From: Pseudaquabacterium pictum
Lineage (GTDB): Bacteria; Pseudomonadota; Gammaproteobacteria; Burkholderiales; Burkholderiaceae_C
Length of the DNA: 64,000 bases
Reading direction: 5' to 3'
Assembly: GCF_005403045.1 (NCBI RefSeq)
Contig: NZ_BJCL01000007.1
Span: 186,001-250,000, forward strand
The notes under the pieces were generated by a model. It had not been told where the DNA came from. It worked only from the letters and a program-made list of their open reading frames with translations, and ran no database searches. The translations under genes and the position numbers were made by a program. Below, piece by piece: positions 27,506 through 37,128 of the stretch; position 1 is the stretch's first letter, and every line of letters begins with the position of its first letter.

Positions 27506-29464
27506 ATGCAGATGCCCGGCGCCAGCCCTCCACCAGCCCACGGCGCCGCACGCCGCGGCCGGCGTGCCGACTGGGCGCCGCATGCACCCCTGCTGCTGGC
27601 GGTGGCGCTGCTGCTGGTGCTGCTGGCCTCGGTGTCGATCTGGCAGGAGCGGGTGCGCCAGCGCGAGCGGGCGGTGGCCAGCACCCAGAACCTGGCGCGG
27701 CTGCTGGAGGCCCAGGTGGCCGATGTGCTGACCAAGACCGACGTGCTGCTGCAGGCTGCCGCCCTGCAGTGGCGCGAGCTGGCGCCCTACGAGGGCCCGG
27801 CGGCGATGACCGGCGCCCTGCACAGCCTGGCCGCGGCTGTGCCCGGGCTGCAGAACCTGCGCGTGGCCGATGCCGCGGGGAACTGGCGCCTGCGCGTGTC
27901 CAGTTCCGGCCCGCCGGTGGCCGTCACCGAGGTGCTGACGCCCACGCCGCTGGACGGCAGCGACGCCGAGGCCCTGGCCCGGGCCCGGGCCGACGGCTCC
28001 GGGGGGCTGCAGGTCAGCGGCCCGCTGCGCCGCGGTGCCGACCAGCCCTGGGTGCTGGTGCTGGGCCGGCCCATCCCCGGCACCGGCCGGCAGCCGGCGG
28101 GCTGGGTCAGCGTCGACCTGCCGGTGACCCGCTTCGACGCGCTGTTCTCGGCGATCGACCTGGGCGAACAAGGCGCGGCCACCATCCGCACCGAGCGCCT
28201 GGCCCTGGTCTACCGGCGGCCCTGGCCCCGCGAGGGCATGGGCGCGGCGGTGGGCACCAGCGGCGTCTCGCAGGAGCTGCGCGAGGCGCTGGCCGCCAAC
28301 CCGCAGGCCGGCGAATACGAGGCGCCCACCGCGCTGGACGGCCGCGCCCGCATCAACACCTACCGCCAGGTGCAGGGCTTCCCGCTGCTGCTGCTGGTGG
28401 GCCTGCCGGAAGATGAATTCCCCAACGGCTGGAACACGGTGGATGCGGCCATCATCACCCTGGCCGGGGCCACCCTGGTGCTGGCCATGATGGCCACCAG
28501 CGCCCTGGTGCGGGTGCAGCGGCGGGCGCTGGACGATGTGCAGCGCCAGCTGGCGGCCATCGTGGCCTCGTCGCAGGACGCCATCGTCAGCGAGACGCAT
28601 GAAGGCGTGGTGACCAGCTGGAACCGCGGCGCCGAGCAGATGTTCGGCTACACCGCCGCCGAGATGATCGGCCACAGCCTGCTGCGCCTGGTGCCGCCCG
28701 ACCGCCGCGAAGAGACCGCCGAGCTGCTGACCCGGGTGGCGCGCGGCGAGCCGGTGGCGCACTTCGAGACCGAGCGTCTGCACCGCGACGGCCACCGCAT
28801 CAGCATCTCGATGTCGATCTCGCCGGTGGTCGACCAGCAGGGCCGGGTGCTGGGCCGCGCCCGCATCGCCCGCGACATCACCGCCCAGAAGGCGCTTGCC
28901 GAGGAGGTGCGGCAGCTGGCCTTCCTGGACCCGCTGACCCGCCTGCCCAACCGCCGCCTGCTGATGGACCGGCTGCTGCACGCCCAGCAGACCAGCCGGC
29001 GCCTGGGCACCCATGGCGCGGTGCTGTTCCTCGATCTCGACGGCTTCAAGCAGCTGAACGACCGCCTGGGCCACGAGGCCGGCGACCAGTGGCTGGTGCT
29101 GGTGGCCCAGCGCCTGCGCGAGGCGGTGCGCGAGACCGACACCGTGGCCCGCCTGGGTGGCGACGAGTTCGTGGTGGTGTGCGAGAACCTCGGGGCCGAT
29201 GCCACCCAGGCCAATGGACATGTGGCCCTGCTGAGCGACAAGATCGGCACCCTGCTGGCCCAGCCCGCGGTACTGGCCGGGCAGGTGTGGCAGGGCCGCT
29301 GCAGCATCGGGCCGCGGCTGTTCCTCGGCACCGATGAACCACCCGAGCGGCTGCTGGCCGACGCCGACCAGGCGATGTACCGGCAGAAGCAGCAGCGCCG
29401 CGCGGCTGCAGCGCCGCAGCAGCTGGCCATGGCCGAGGACGACAGCGAGTACGGCGACCTGTAG
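27506..29464 (+). CDS. Membrane PAS-GGDEF diguanylate cyclase
   Basis: 652 residues. A TM helix (about 28-47) and a second at about 315-332 flank a periplasmic sensor region of about 265 residues. A PAS domain follows (IVASSQDAIVSETHEGVVTSWNRGAEQMFGY), then GGDEF beginning LDPLTRLPNRRLLMDRL. The active site is intact (LGGDEF), and an RETD inhibitory I-site lies five residues before it, so c-di-GMP synthesis with product inhibition is predicted. No EAL domain. It starts 5 bp after the lipoprotein stop. Confidence 0.92.
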   Translation: MQMPGASPPPAHGAARRGRRADWAPHAPLLLAVALLLVLLASVSIWQERVRQRERAVASTQNLARLLEAQVADVLTKTDVLLQAAALQWRELAPYEGPAAMTGALHSLAAAVPGLQNLRVADAAGNWRLRVSSSGPPVAVTEVLTPTPLDGSDAEALARARADGSGGLQVSGPLRRGADQPWVLVLGRPIPGTGRQPAGWVSVDLPVTRFDALFSAIDLGEQGAATIRTERLALVYRRPWPREGMGAAVGTSGVSQELREALAANPQAGEYEAPTALDGRARINTYRQVQGFPLLLLVGLPEDEFPNGWNTVDAAIITLAGATLVLAMMATSALVRVQRRALDDVQRQLAAIVASSQDAIVSETHEGVVTSWNRGAEQMFGYTAAEMIGHSLLRLVPPDRREETAELLTRVARGEPVAHFETERLHRDGHRISISMSISPVVDQQGRVLGRARIARDITAQKALAEEVRQLAFLDPLTRLPNRRLLMDRLLHAQQTSRRLGTHGAVLFLDLDGFKQLNDRLGHEAGDQWLVLVAQRLREAVRETDTVARLGGDEFVVVCENLGADATQANGHVALLSDKIGTLLAQPAVLAGQVWQGRCSIGPRLFLGTDEPPERLLADADQAMYRQKQQRRAAAAPQQLAMAEDDSEYGDL

Positions 29465-29523
29465 CCGGCCTGCGCCCACAGCGCTGCACACGCCGGCTGC
29501 AGCGGTGCCCGTCGGGGGCCGGG

Positions 29524-29529
29524 GACAAT
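29524..29529 (+). promoter_or_regulatory. Candidate -10 box (GACAAT) immediately before azlC
   Basis: GACAAT ends 7 nt before the azlC ATG at 29537 with no Shine-Dalgarno between. It fits the leaderless pattern seen at other genes here, though the first base deviates from TATAAT consensus. Confidence 0.35.
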
Positions 29530-29536
29530 CCCGGCC

Positions 29537-30268
29537 ATGAACAGCCTGCGCGACCGTGCGCGCACCCTGGTGCGCCACCCCGAATTTGCCCGTGGCGCCC
29601 GTGAGATGGTGGGCGTGGCGCTGGGCATCGGCGCCTGGGGCCTGGTCACCGGGATGGCCATGGTCAAGGGCGGACTGGAACCCTGGGCGGCGGTGCTGAT
29701 GTCGGTGACGGTGTTTGCCGGCACCGCCCAGCTGGCGGTGGCGCCGCTGATGGCCAGCGGCGCGCCCATCTGGGTGGTGTGGGCCACCGCGCTGTGCCTG
29801 AACCTGCGCTTCGTCATCTTCAGCACCCAGTGGCGGCCCTACCTGCGCCACACGCCGCTCAAGCGCCGGGCGCTGATGAGCTACTTCACCGCCGACCTGA
29901 ACTACGTGCTGTTCATGCGCCGCTTCCCCGAACCGAAGCCCGCACCGGAGCAGATCCCGTACTTCTGGGGCGGCGTGCTGGTCAATGCGGGCAGCTGGCA
30001 TGTGATGTCGCTGCTGGGCATCACGCTGGGCCACCACATCCCGCCGGAGTGGGGCCTGGGCTTCGCCGGCACGGTGGCGCTGCTGGCGATGACGTATTCG
30101 ATGCTGGCCGACCGCGCCACCTGGCTGCCCGCCCTGGTGGCGGGCGCCGCCGCCGTGGCCGCCTATGCCCTGCCCTTGAAGCTGAACATGCTGGTGGCGA
30201 TTGCCGCCGCAGTGGCGGTGGGCACGATCATCGACCACGCGCGGCCGGCACCGGGGGCCGCCAAGTGA
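29537..30268 (+). CDS. azlC: AzlC family branched-chain amino acid exporter, large subunit
   Basis: 243 residues with several TM helices. It begins with an amphipathic stretch and GALGIGAWGLVTGMAMVKGGL-like sequence, followed by FAGTAQLAVAPLMASGAPIWVVWATALCLNLRFVIFS, a typical AzlC segment. With AzlD it forms a permease that exports branched-chain amino acids and analogues. It overlaps the small-subunit gene by GTGA. Confidence 0.88.
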   Translation: MNSLRDRARTLVRHPEFARGAREMVGVALGIGAWGLVTGMAMVKGGLEPWAAVLMSVTVFAGTAQLAVAPLMASGAPIWVVWATALCLNLRFVIFSTQWRPYLRHTPLKRRALMSYFTADLNYVLFMRRFPEPKPAPEQIPYFWGGVLVNAGSWHVMSLLGITLGHHIPPEWGLGFAGTVALLAMTYSMLADRATWLPALVAGAAAVAAYALPLKLNMLVAIAAAVAVGTIIDHARPAPGAAK

Positions 30269-30594
30269 GCACCTGGGAGACCGTGCTGACCATCGCCGGC
30301 CTGGTGCTGATCACCATCGCCACGCGGGGCTTCTTCATCCTGCCCGAGCGGGAGCTGCCGATGCCCGAGTGGCTACGCGAGGGCCTGCGCTACGCCCCCA
30401 TCGGCGCCCTGGTGGCGGTGATCGCGCCCGAGCTGGTGATGAGCCAGGGCCGGCTGATCGGCACCTGGATGGACGCACGCCTGTTCGGCGCCGCCGCCGC
30501 CACGGCCTGGTTCGTCTGGCGGCGCGACATGCTGGGCACCATCCTCGTGGGCACCGGCGTGATGCTGATCTTCCGCATGGGCCTGGGCTGGTGA
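30265..30594 (+). CDS. azlD: AzlD family transporter small subunit
   Basis: 109 residues from a GTG that overlaps the azlC stop. Three to four TM segments; [31 protein letters not shown] and a C-terminal [14 protein letters not shown] match AzlD. It is the obligate partner of AzlC. Confidence 0.88.
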   Translation: MSTWETVLTIAGLVLITIATRGFFILPERELPMPEWLREGLRYAPIGALVAVIAPELVMSQGRLIGTWMDARLFGAAAATAWFVWRRDMLGTILVGTGVMLIFRMGLGW

Positions 30595-30649
30595 TCTGCC
30601 AAACTGCCGGGCACTGCCGTTTCCACTCCAACCACCCATCCAACCCACC

Positions 30650-31843
30650 ATGCACATCCTCCGACTCGACCAGCTCGTGGCCCAGGGCAAGCTAGCCGGC
30701 CAGCGTGTCTTCATCCGTGCCGATCTGAACGTGCCGCAGGACGACGCCGGCAACATCACCGAGGACACCCGCATCCGCGCCAGCGTGCCGGCCATCCAGA
30801 TGGCGCTGAAGGCCGGCGCCGCCGTGATGGTCACCAGCCACCTGGGGCGCCCGACCGAAGGCGAGTTCAAGCCCGAGGACTCGCTGGCGCCGGTGGCCAA
30901 ACGGCTGGGCGAGTTGCTGGGTTTCGAGGTGCCGCTGGTGGCCGACTGGGTCGACGGCGTGAGCGTGGCCCCAGGCCACCTGGTGATGCTGGAGAACTGC
31001 CGCCTGAACAAGGGCGAGAAGAAGAACAACGAGGCGCTGGCCCGCAAGATGGCGGCGCTGTGCGACATCTACGTCAACGACGCCTTCGGCACCGCCCACC
31101 GTGCCGAGGGCACCACCTACGGCATCGCCCAGTACGCCAAGATCGCCTGCGCCGGCCCGCTGCTGTCGGCCGAGATCGACGCCATCACCAAGGCGCTGGC
31201 CCACCCCAAGCGGCCGCTGGTGGCCATCGTCGCCGGCAGCAAGGTCAGCACCAAGCTGACCATCCTGCAGAGCCTGTCGTCCAAGGTCGACGGCTTGATC
31301 GTCGGCGGCGGCATCGCCAACACCTTCATGCTGGCCGCCGGCCTGAAGATCGGCAAGAGCCTGGCCGAGCCCGACCTGCTGGCCGACGCCAAGGCGGTGA
31401 TCGCCGCCATGCAGGCGCGCGGTGCCGCGGTGCCGATCCCGGTGGACGTGGTCTGCGCCAAGACTTTCGCCGCCGACGCGCCGGCCACGGTGAAGGCCGC
31501 CACCGACGTGGCCGACGACGACCTGATCCTCGACATCGGTCCGCAGACCGCCGCCATCCTGGCCAAGCAACTGATGGCCGCCGGCACCGTCGTCTGGAAC
31601 GGCCCGGTGGGCGTGTTCGAGTTCGAGGCCTTCAGCCACGGCACCGAGGCCATCGCCCGCGCCATCGCCGCCAGTGACGCCTTCAGCATCGCCGGCGGCG
31701 GCGACACGCTGGCGGCCATCGCCAAGTACGGCATCGAGCAGGATGTCGGCTACATCTCCACTGGCGGCGGCGCCTTCCTGGAAGTGCTGGAAGGCAAGAC
31801 ACTGCCGGCGTTCGAGATCCTGGAGATGCGGGCGGCGGGCTGA
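30650..31843 (+). CDS. pgk: Phosphoglycerate kinase
   Basis: Interconverts 1,3-bisphosphoglycerate + ADP and 3-phosphoglycerate + ATP. 397 residues, usual length. [14 protein letters not shown] and [10 protein letters not shown] form the N-domain substrate site. [33 protein letters not shown] and [11 protein letters not shown] complete the two-lobed fold. It stands near maeB, pyk and fba, a loose carbon-metabolism neighbourhood. Confidence 0.97.
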   Translation: MHILRLDQLVAQGKLAGQRVFIRADLNVPQDDAGNITEDTRIRASVPAIQMALKAGAAVMVTSHLGRPTEGEFKPEDSLAPVAKRLGELLGFEVPLVADWVDGVSVAPGHLVMLENCRLNKGEKKNNEALARKMAALCDIYVNDAFGTAHRAEGTTYGIAQYAKIACAGPLLSAEIDAITKALAHPKRPLVAIVAGSKVSTKLTILQSLSSKVDGLIVGGGIANTFMLAAGLKIGKSLAEPDLLADAKAVIAAMQARGAAVPIPVDVVCAKTFAADAPATVKAATDVADDDLILDIGPQTAAILAKQLMAAGTVVWNGPVGVFEFEAFSHGTEAIARAIAASDAFSIAGGGDTLAAIAKYGIEQDVGYISTGGGAFLEVLEGKTLPAFEILEMRAAG

Positions 31844-31880
31844 TCACAGCGGCAAGGTGGTGGCCATGCAACACAGGCGC

Positions 31881-31886
31881 TAGAGT
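31881..31886 (+). promoter_or_regulatory. Candidate -10 box (TAGAGT) immediately before the PP-loop gene
   Basis: TAGAGT ends 6 nt before the ATG at 31893 and no Shine-Dalgarno is present. Part of the recurring leaderless-like layout. Confidence 0.35.
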
Positions 31887-31892
31887 GCCGCC

Positions 31893-33050
31893 ATGACCAC
31901 CGACACCACCCCAGACGCGTCCACCATCGTCCGCTCGGCCAAGGCGTTCGAGTTCTACGCGCAGAAGGTGTGGCCCTGGCACCGGCGGCTGGTGGCGGGC
32001 AAGCTGGCGCCGCGCTGCAGCCGTTGCGCGCTGTCGTCGCACCGCGAGCCGCTGGGTGCCGATGGCCTGTGCGCGCCCTGCCGCACAGCGCCGTCTGTGG
32101 CGGCAGCCCCGAAACGGACGGACCACGCGCCGGCGCTGCAGGCCCTGTTGGCCGCGCACCAGGGCGCCGGCCGCGGCGCCTTCGACGCGCTGCTGCTGTT
32201 CTCCGGCGGCAAGGACAGCGTCTACATGCTGCGCCGCATCCGCGACGAGCATCCCGGCTTGCGGGTGCTGGCGCTGTCGATCGACAACACCTTCATGAGC
32301 CCGATCGCGCGGGAGAACATCGACCGCATGGTCGCCCGCATGGATGTGGACCACCTGATGGTGCGCCACAGCCGCGCCTTCATGGCCCAGGTGTTCCGCC
32401 ACTGCCTGACCCACCTGAACGCCGACGGCGGCTACGGCACGGTCGACTTCAGCGACGGCGAGCTGATCCTGGACACCGCCCGCCGGGTGGCGGCCGAGCA
32501 GGCCATTCCGCTGATCCTGTGCGGCTACTCGCGCTACCAGGTGGAAAACGGCCTGAAGCTCAGCGGCTTCGAGTCACCCCGCACGCGCGAGCTGAGCGAC
32601 CGCACCGAGACCGCCGGCATCCCGCTGACCGACATCACCACCGGCGACGGGCTGCGCAACTGGTGGCGGGCCTCGGACTTCCCGGCCGAGCGGGTGGCGC
32701 GCATGGTCTTCCCGATGGCGGCGTGGGATCTGGAAGAGGACGACGTGCGCGCCGCGGTGCGCCAGTGGGGGCTGGTGCGCGGCGGCTACGACAGCCCCAT
32801 CGTCACCAACCATGCGCTGATCCCGCTGATCGGCGTGGTGGACGTGCACCAGCTCGGCTACTCCAGCTTCGAGGTGGAGTTCTGCCGCATGATCCGCGAG
32901 GGCAAGGCCGACCTGCAGCACTGGCGCAATGTGTTCGAGCTGCTGGAATACACCTCGCGCACCGGCATGTTCGTGCGCCCGCCGGTCGACCAGGGCCTGG
33001 CGATGCTGGGCCTGACGCACGCCGACCTGGGCATCCGCTTCAACAGCTGA
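31893..33050 (+). CDS. PP-loop ATPase resembling N-acetyl-sugar amidotransferase
   Basis: 385 residues. A four-cysteine zinc-ribbon-like element (C42, C45, C60, C63) precedes a PP-loop SGGKDS at 104-109. ILCGYSRYQVENG and DITTGDGLRNWWRASD follow. An N-terminal CxxC...CxxC before an SGGKDS loop is the layout of WbpG/PseA-type sugar amidotransferases, which work with HisH/HisF-like partners on surface-glycan precursors. No such partner or glycosyltransferase is near, so the substrate is open. The class is solid; the sugar call is tentative. Confidence 0.72.
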   Translation: MTTDTTPDASTIVRSAKAFEFYAQKVWPWHRRLVAGKLAPRCSRCALSSHREPLGADGLCAPCRTAPSVAAAPKRTDHAPALQALLAAHQGAGRGAFDALLLFSGGKDSVYMLRRIRDEHPGLRVLALSIDNTFMSPIARENIDRMVARMDVDHLMVRHSRAFMAQVFRHCLTHLNADGGYGTVDFSDGELILDTARRVAAEQAIPLILCGYSRYQVENGLKLSGFESPRTRELSDRTETAGIPLTDITTGDGLRNWWRASDFPAERVARMVFPMAAWDLEEDDVRAAVRQWGLVRGGYDSPIVTNHALIPLIGVVDVHQLGYSSFEVEFCRMIREGKADLQHWRNVFELLEYTSRTGMFVRPPVDQGLAMLGLTHADLGIRFNS

Positions 33051-33057
33051 CGACCGT

Positions 33058-34551
33058 TCAGCCGATCACCGGCACCCGGTGGAACCACGGCCGCGTCTGC
33101 TCCAGCTGGGCAGCCAGGCGGAACAGCAGCGCATCCTCGCCGAAGCGGCCGGCCAGCTGCACGCCGACAGGCAGGCCGGCGGCGTTCCAGCACAGCGGCA
33201 CCGACATCGCCGGCTGGCCGGTGATGTTGAACAGTGCGGTGAACGGGATGGTGTCGAAGGTCTTGTCCAGCAGCGGTTGCAGCACCGCCGGCTGGCGCAG
33301 CAGGCCACCGGCGCCCAGGGCCGTCACCACACGCATCAGCCGCTGCTCCGCCGCCGTGGGCTGCTGGGCGCCCAGCAGCGCCGGCGGTGCGCCCAGCGTG
33401 GGCGTGAGCAGCAGGTCGTGGGTCTGGAAGAACGGCACCAGCGCCCGCGACGCACCTTGCAGCGTGCGCTGGGCCAGCGCCAGCTCGGCCGCGCGGAAGC
33501 TGCAGCCCAGCAGGCCCAGGGCCGCGGTGGCCGGCTCGAAGTCGGTGCCCGCCAGGCGGCGGCCCAGCAACTGCTCCAGCTGCGCGATGTCGGCCGCCGT
33601 CTCGGCGGCCAGCACGGTGACGAAGGCCTGTTCGAGTGCGGGCCGGTCGACGGGCGGCGCGGCCTCCACCACCTCATGCCCCAGCGACTGCAGCAAGGCC
33701 GCCACATCCTGCACCGCCGCCATGCAATCGGCATGCACCGTGCGGCCCAGCAGCGGTTGGTGGCTGAAGGCAATGCGCAGCCGCTGCGGCGGTCGCTGCA
33801 GCGCTGTCAGCAGCGGGCCGCCCAGATCGGGCGCGGCCCAGGGCGCGCCGGGGTCGGCGCCCACGGTGGCATCCAGCAGCGCGGCGCTGTCGCGCACGCT
33901 GCGGCTGAGCACATGCTCCACCGCCAGGCCCTGCCACAGCGTGCCCAGCAGCGGGCCGGTGGGCGTCGTGCCACGGCTGGGCTTGAAGCCGAACAGGCCA
34001 CAGCAGCTGGCCGGGATGCGGATCGACCCGCCGCCATCACCGCCGCTGGCCACCGGCACCATGCGGGCTGCCACCGCCGCGGCCGAGCCGCCGCTGCTGC
34101 CGCCCGGCGTGTGCTCCGGTGACCAGGGGTTGCGTGCCGGCCCGGTGGCACGTGGCTCGGTGTAGGGCGTCAGGCCGAACTCGGGCGTGTTGGTGCGGCC
34201 CAGCAGCAGCAGGCCGGCGGCCCGCCAGCGCTGCACCAGGGTGCTGTCCTGCGGCATCGGCCGCTGGCCCAGCAGCGCCGTGCCCTGGCCGGTGGGCTCG
34301 CCGGCCAGGGTGGCCAGCAAGTCCTTCACCAGAAAGGGCACGCCGCAGAACGGCGCGGCGCGGTCGATCTGCGCGGCCTCGCGGCGGGCAGCGTCGTAGC
34401 GGGTGCGCACCACCGCGTTCAACGCCGGGTTCACCGCATCGATGCGGGCCACCGCGGCTTCCAGCAGTTCGGCGGCGCTGACCTGACCGGTCTTCACCAG
34501 GGCGGCCAGGCCCAGGCCATCATGGGCGGCGTAGTCGTCGAAGGCGATCAA
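33058..34551 (-). CDS. Amidase signature family amidase
   Basis: 497 residues from a TTG at 34551. This start is chosen because AGGAG (34559-34563) is 7 nt upstream and the protein then begins as family members do (LIAFDDYAAHDGLGLA). An ATG at 34647 in the same frame is the alternative. The Ser-Ser-Lys catalytic triad is supported by the VKDLLATLAG lysine, the TPGGSSGGSAAAVA loop and the GGDGGGSIRIPASCCG nucleophile segment. Hydrolyses an amide bond; substrate unknown. Divergent from maeB. Confidence 0.88.
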   Translation of the reverse strand: MIAFDDYAAHDGLGLAALVKTGQVSAAELLEAAVARIDAVNPALNAVVRTRYDAARREAAQIDRAAPFCGVPFLVKDLLATLAGEPTGQGTALLGQRPMPQDSTLVQRWRAAGLLLLGRTNTPEFGLTPYTEPRATGPARNPWSPEHTPGGSSGGSAAAVAARMVPVASGGDGGGSIRIPASCCGLFGFKPSRGTTPTGPLLGTLWQGLAVEHVLSRSVRDSAALLDATVGADPGAPWAAPDLGGPLLTALQRPPQRLRIAFSHQPLLGRTVHADCMAAVQDVAALLQSLGHEVVEAAPPVDRPALEQAFVTVLAAETAADIAQLEQLLGRRLAGTDFEPATAALGLLGCSFRAAELALAQRTLQGASRALVPFFQTHDLLLTPTLGAPPALLGAQQPTAAEQRLMRVVTALGAGGLLRQPAVLQPLLDKTFDTIPFTALFNITGQPAMSVPLCWNAAGLPVGVQLAGRFGEDALLFRLAAQLEQTRPWFHRVPVIG

Positions 34552-34558
34552 GCGGCGG

Positions 34559-34563
34559 CTCCT
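34559..34563 (-). promoter_or_regulatory. Shine-Dalgarno (AGGAG) that decides a TTG start
   Basis: AGGAG on the minus strand lies 7 nt before TTG at 34551, optimal spacing. It supports initiation at TTG rather than at the upstream ATG (34647) of the amidase frame. Confidence 0.6.
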
Positions 34564-34709
34564 GCAGGTTGGGGCACCGGCATTCTGCGGCGCGCCGACG
34601 GTGGATTGCACCGATCCAGGTTGCAGCAGCCTAGCGGTTGCCCACATGGCCGGCCGAGCCGATCGGGCGTAACCTCATCCGCTCCGTTCCACGCCTCCAA
34701 GGCCCATCC

Positions 34710-37058
34710 ATGCCCCAGACGCTCTCCGCCGCCGAACAAGCCCTGCGCGATGCCGCGCGTGAGTACCACCGCGGCCCCACCCGCGGCAAGGTGTCGGTCA
34801 CGCCGACCAAGCCGCTGAGCAACCAGCGCGACCTGAGCCTGGCCTATTCACCCGGCGTGGCCTATCCCTGCCTGGACATCGAGGCCGACCCCAGCCTGGC
34901 GGCCGAGTACACCAGCCGCGGCAACCTGGTGGGCGTCATCACCAACGGCACCGCCGTGCTCGGCCTGGGCGACATCGGCCCGCTGGCCGCCAAGCCGGTG
35001 ATGGAGGGCAAGGGCTGCCTGTTCAAGAAGTTCGCCGGCATCGACGTGTTCGACATCGAGCTGGCCGAGCGCGACCCCGACAAGCTGGTGGAGATCATCG
35101 CCGCGCTGGAGCCCACGCTGGGCGGCATCAACCTCGAGGACATCAAGGCGCCCGAGTGCTTCCTGATCGAGCGCAAGCTGCGCGAACGGCTGAAGATCCC
35201 CGTCTTCCACGACGACCAGCACGGCACGGCCATCATCTCGTCGGCCGCGCTGATCAACGCGCTGGAGCTGGTGGACAAGCAGATCGGCGAAGTGAAAATG
35301 GTGGTCTCGGGCGCCGGCGCCGCTGCCATCGCCTGCCTGGACCTGATGGTGGGCCTGGGCGTGAAGGCGGCCAACATCTTCGTCGTCGACAGCAAGGGCG
35401 TGATTCGCGAGGGCCGTGGCGACAAGCTCGACGAGAGCAAGCAGCGCTATTGCCAGAAGACCGACCAGAAGACCCTGGCCGAGGTGGTCCGCGGCGCCGA
35501 CGTGTTCCTGGGCTGCAGCGCCGCCGGTGTGCTGACCGGCGAGATGGTGGCCACGATGGCCAGCCAGCCGATTATCCTGGCGCTGGCCAACCCCGAGCCC
35601 GAGATCCGGCCCGAGCTGGCCAAGGCCGCGCGGCCCGACTGCATCGTGGCCACCGGCCGCAGCGACTACCCGAACCAGGTCAACAACGTCCTGTGCTTCC
35701 CGTACATCTTCCGCGGCGCGCTGGATTGCGGCGCGACAACGATCAACGAGGCGATGAAGCTGGCCTGCGTGCGCGAGATCGCTGCCCTGGCCAAGGCCGA
35801 GACCAGCGATGAAGTGGCTGCCGCCTACGCCGGCCAGGAGCTGCGCTTCGGGCCCGACTACATCATCCCCAAGCCCTTCGATGTGCGGCTGATCCTGCGC
35901 ATCGCCCCGGCGGTGGCCAAGGCTGCGGCCGAGAGCGGCGTGGCCGCCCGCCCCATCGCCGACCTGGAGGCCTACCGCCAGCAGCTCACCCGCTTCGTCT
36001 ACCAGACCGGCATGGTGATGCGGCCGGTGTTCGCCGCCGCCAAGTCCGCCCATGCCACCCATGCGGCCCGTGTGGTCTATGCCGAGGGCGAGGACGAGCG
36101 CGTGCTGCGCGCGGTGCAGGTGGTGCTGGACGAGGGCCTGGCCCAGCCCATCCTGGTCGGCCGGCCGGCGGTGATCGACATGCGCATCGCCCGCGCCGGC
36201 CTGCGGCTGCAGCGGGGTGTGCACTTCGAGGTCTGCGATCCGGAGAACGACCCGCGCTTCCGTGCCTACTGGGAGGCCTACCACGCGCTGATGGGGCGCG
36301 ATGGGGTGTCGCCCGAGGCGGCCAAGGCCGCGGTGCGGCGCAGCAACACGCTGATTGCCAGCCTGATGGTCAAGCGCGGCGAAGCCGACGCCATGCTGTG
36401 CGGCCTGGTGGGCCGCTACGACCAGCACCTGGACCACATCCGCGCCGTCATCGGCCAACGGCCCGATGCCCGCACCATGGCCGCGATGAATGCGGTGATG
36501 CTGCCCGAGCACACGCTGTTCATCGCCGACACCTTCGTCAACGAGTCACCCAGCGCCGAGGAGCTGGCCGACATCGCGCTGATGGCCGCGCACGAGGTGC
36601 AGCGCTTCGGCCTGCCGGCCAAGGTGGCCTTCCTGTCGCATTCCACCTACGGCAGCTCGCAGCGCGAATCGGCCCGCCGCATGCGCACGGCGCGCAACCT
36701 GTTCGTGCAGCGCGCGCCCGAGATCATGTGCGACGGCGAACTGCAGGGCGACGCGGCGTTGTCGGAGGTGATCCGCGCCGGCGCGCTGGCCGACAGCAGC
36801 CTGGGCGGCGCGGCCAATCTGCTGGTCTGCCCCAACCTGGACGCGGCCAACATCCTGTTCAACGTGCTCAAGGTCACCGCCAGCCAGGGCGTGACCATCG
36901 GTCCCATCCTGCTGGGCGCAGCGGCACCCGCGCACATCCTGACGCCGTCGGCCACCATGCGCCGGGTGGTCAACATGACGGCCCTGGCGGTGGCCGATGC
37001 CGCGGCGTTGACGGATGGCGGCACGGCGGCCGGTGCCACGAAAGAAACCGCGCGGTAA
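34710..37058 (+). CDS. maeB: NADP-dependent malic enzyme with C-terminal PTA-like domain
   Basis: Oxidative decarboxylation of malate to pyruvate. 782 residues. The malic enzyme half (about 1-430) has [44 protein letters not shown] and the cofactor loop [13 protein letters not shown]. The second half (about 450-770) is phosphotransacetylase-like without known PTA activity, thought to be regulatory (acetyl-CoA sensing) in MaeB. The start at 34710 gives the usual MaeB N-terminus; upstream open codons do not resemble the family. pyk follows 70 bp later. Confidence 0.95.
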   Translation: MPQTLSAAEQALRDAAREYHRGPTRGKVSVTPTKPLSNQRDLSLAYSPGVAYPCLDIEADPSLAAEYTSRGNLVGVITNGTAVLGLGDIGPLAAKPVMEGKGCLFKKFAGIDVFDIELAERDPDKLVEIIAALEPTLGGINLEDIKAPECFLIERKLRERLKIPVFHDDQHGTAIISSAALINALELVDKQIGEVKMVVSGAGAAAIACLDLMVGLGVKAANIFVVDSKGVIREGRGDKLDESKQRYCQKTDQKTLAEVVRGADVFLGCSAAGVLTGEMVATMASQPIILALANPEPEIRPELAKAARPDCIVATGRSDYPNQVNNVLCFPYIFRGALDCGATTINEAMKLACVREIAALAKAETSDEVAAAYAGQELRFGPDYIIPKPFDVRLILRIAPAVAKAAAESGVAARPIADLEAYRQQLTRFVYQTGMVMRPVFAAAKSAHATHAARVVYAEGEDERVLRAVQVVLDEGLAQPILVGRPAVIDMRIARAGLRLQRGVHFEVCDPENDPRFRAYWEAYHALMGRDGVSPEAAKAAVRRSNTLIASLMVKRGEADAMLCGLVGRYDQHLDHIRAVIGQRPDARTMAAMNAVMLPEHTLFIADTFVNESPSAEELADIALMAAHEVQRFGLPAKVAFLSHSTYGSSQRESARRMRTARNLFVQRAPEIMCDGELQGDAALSEVIRAGALADSSLGGAANLLVCPNLDAANILFNVLKVTASQGVTIGPILLGAAAPAHILTPSATMRRVVNMTALAVADAAALTDGGTAAGATKETAR

Positions 37059-37128
37059 CCGGCCAGCACGCGCAGGCCGCGCGCCGGCGCCGATAATCGC
37101 TGTACCTTTGTTACGAAACGAGCCGCCC

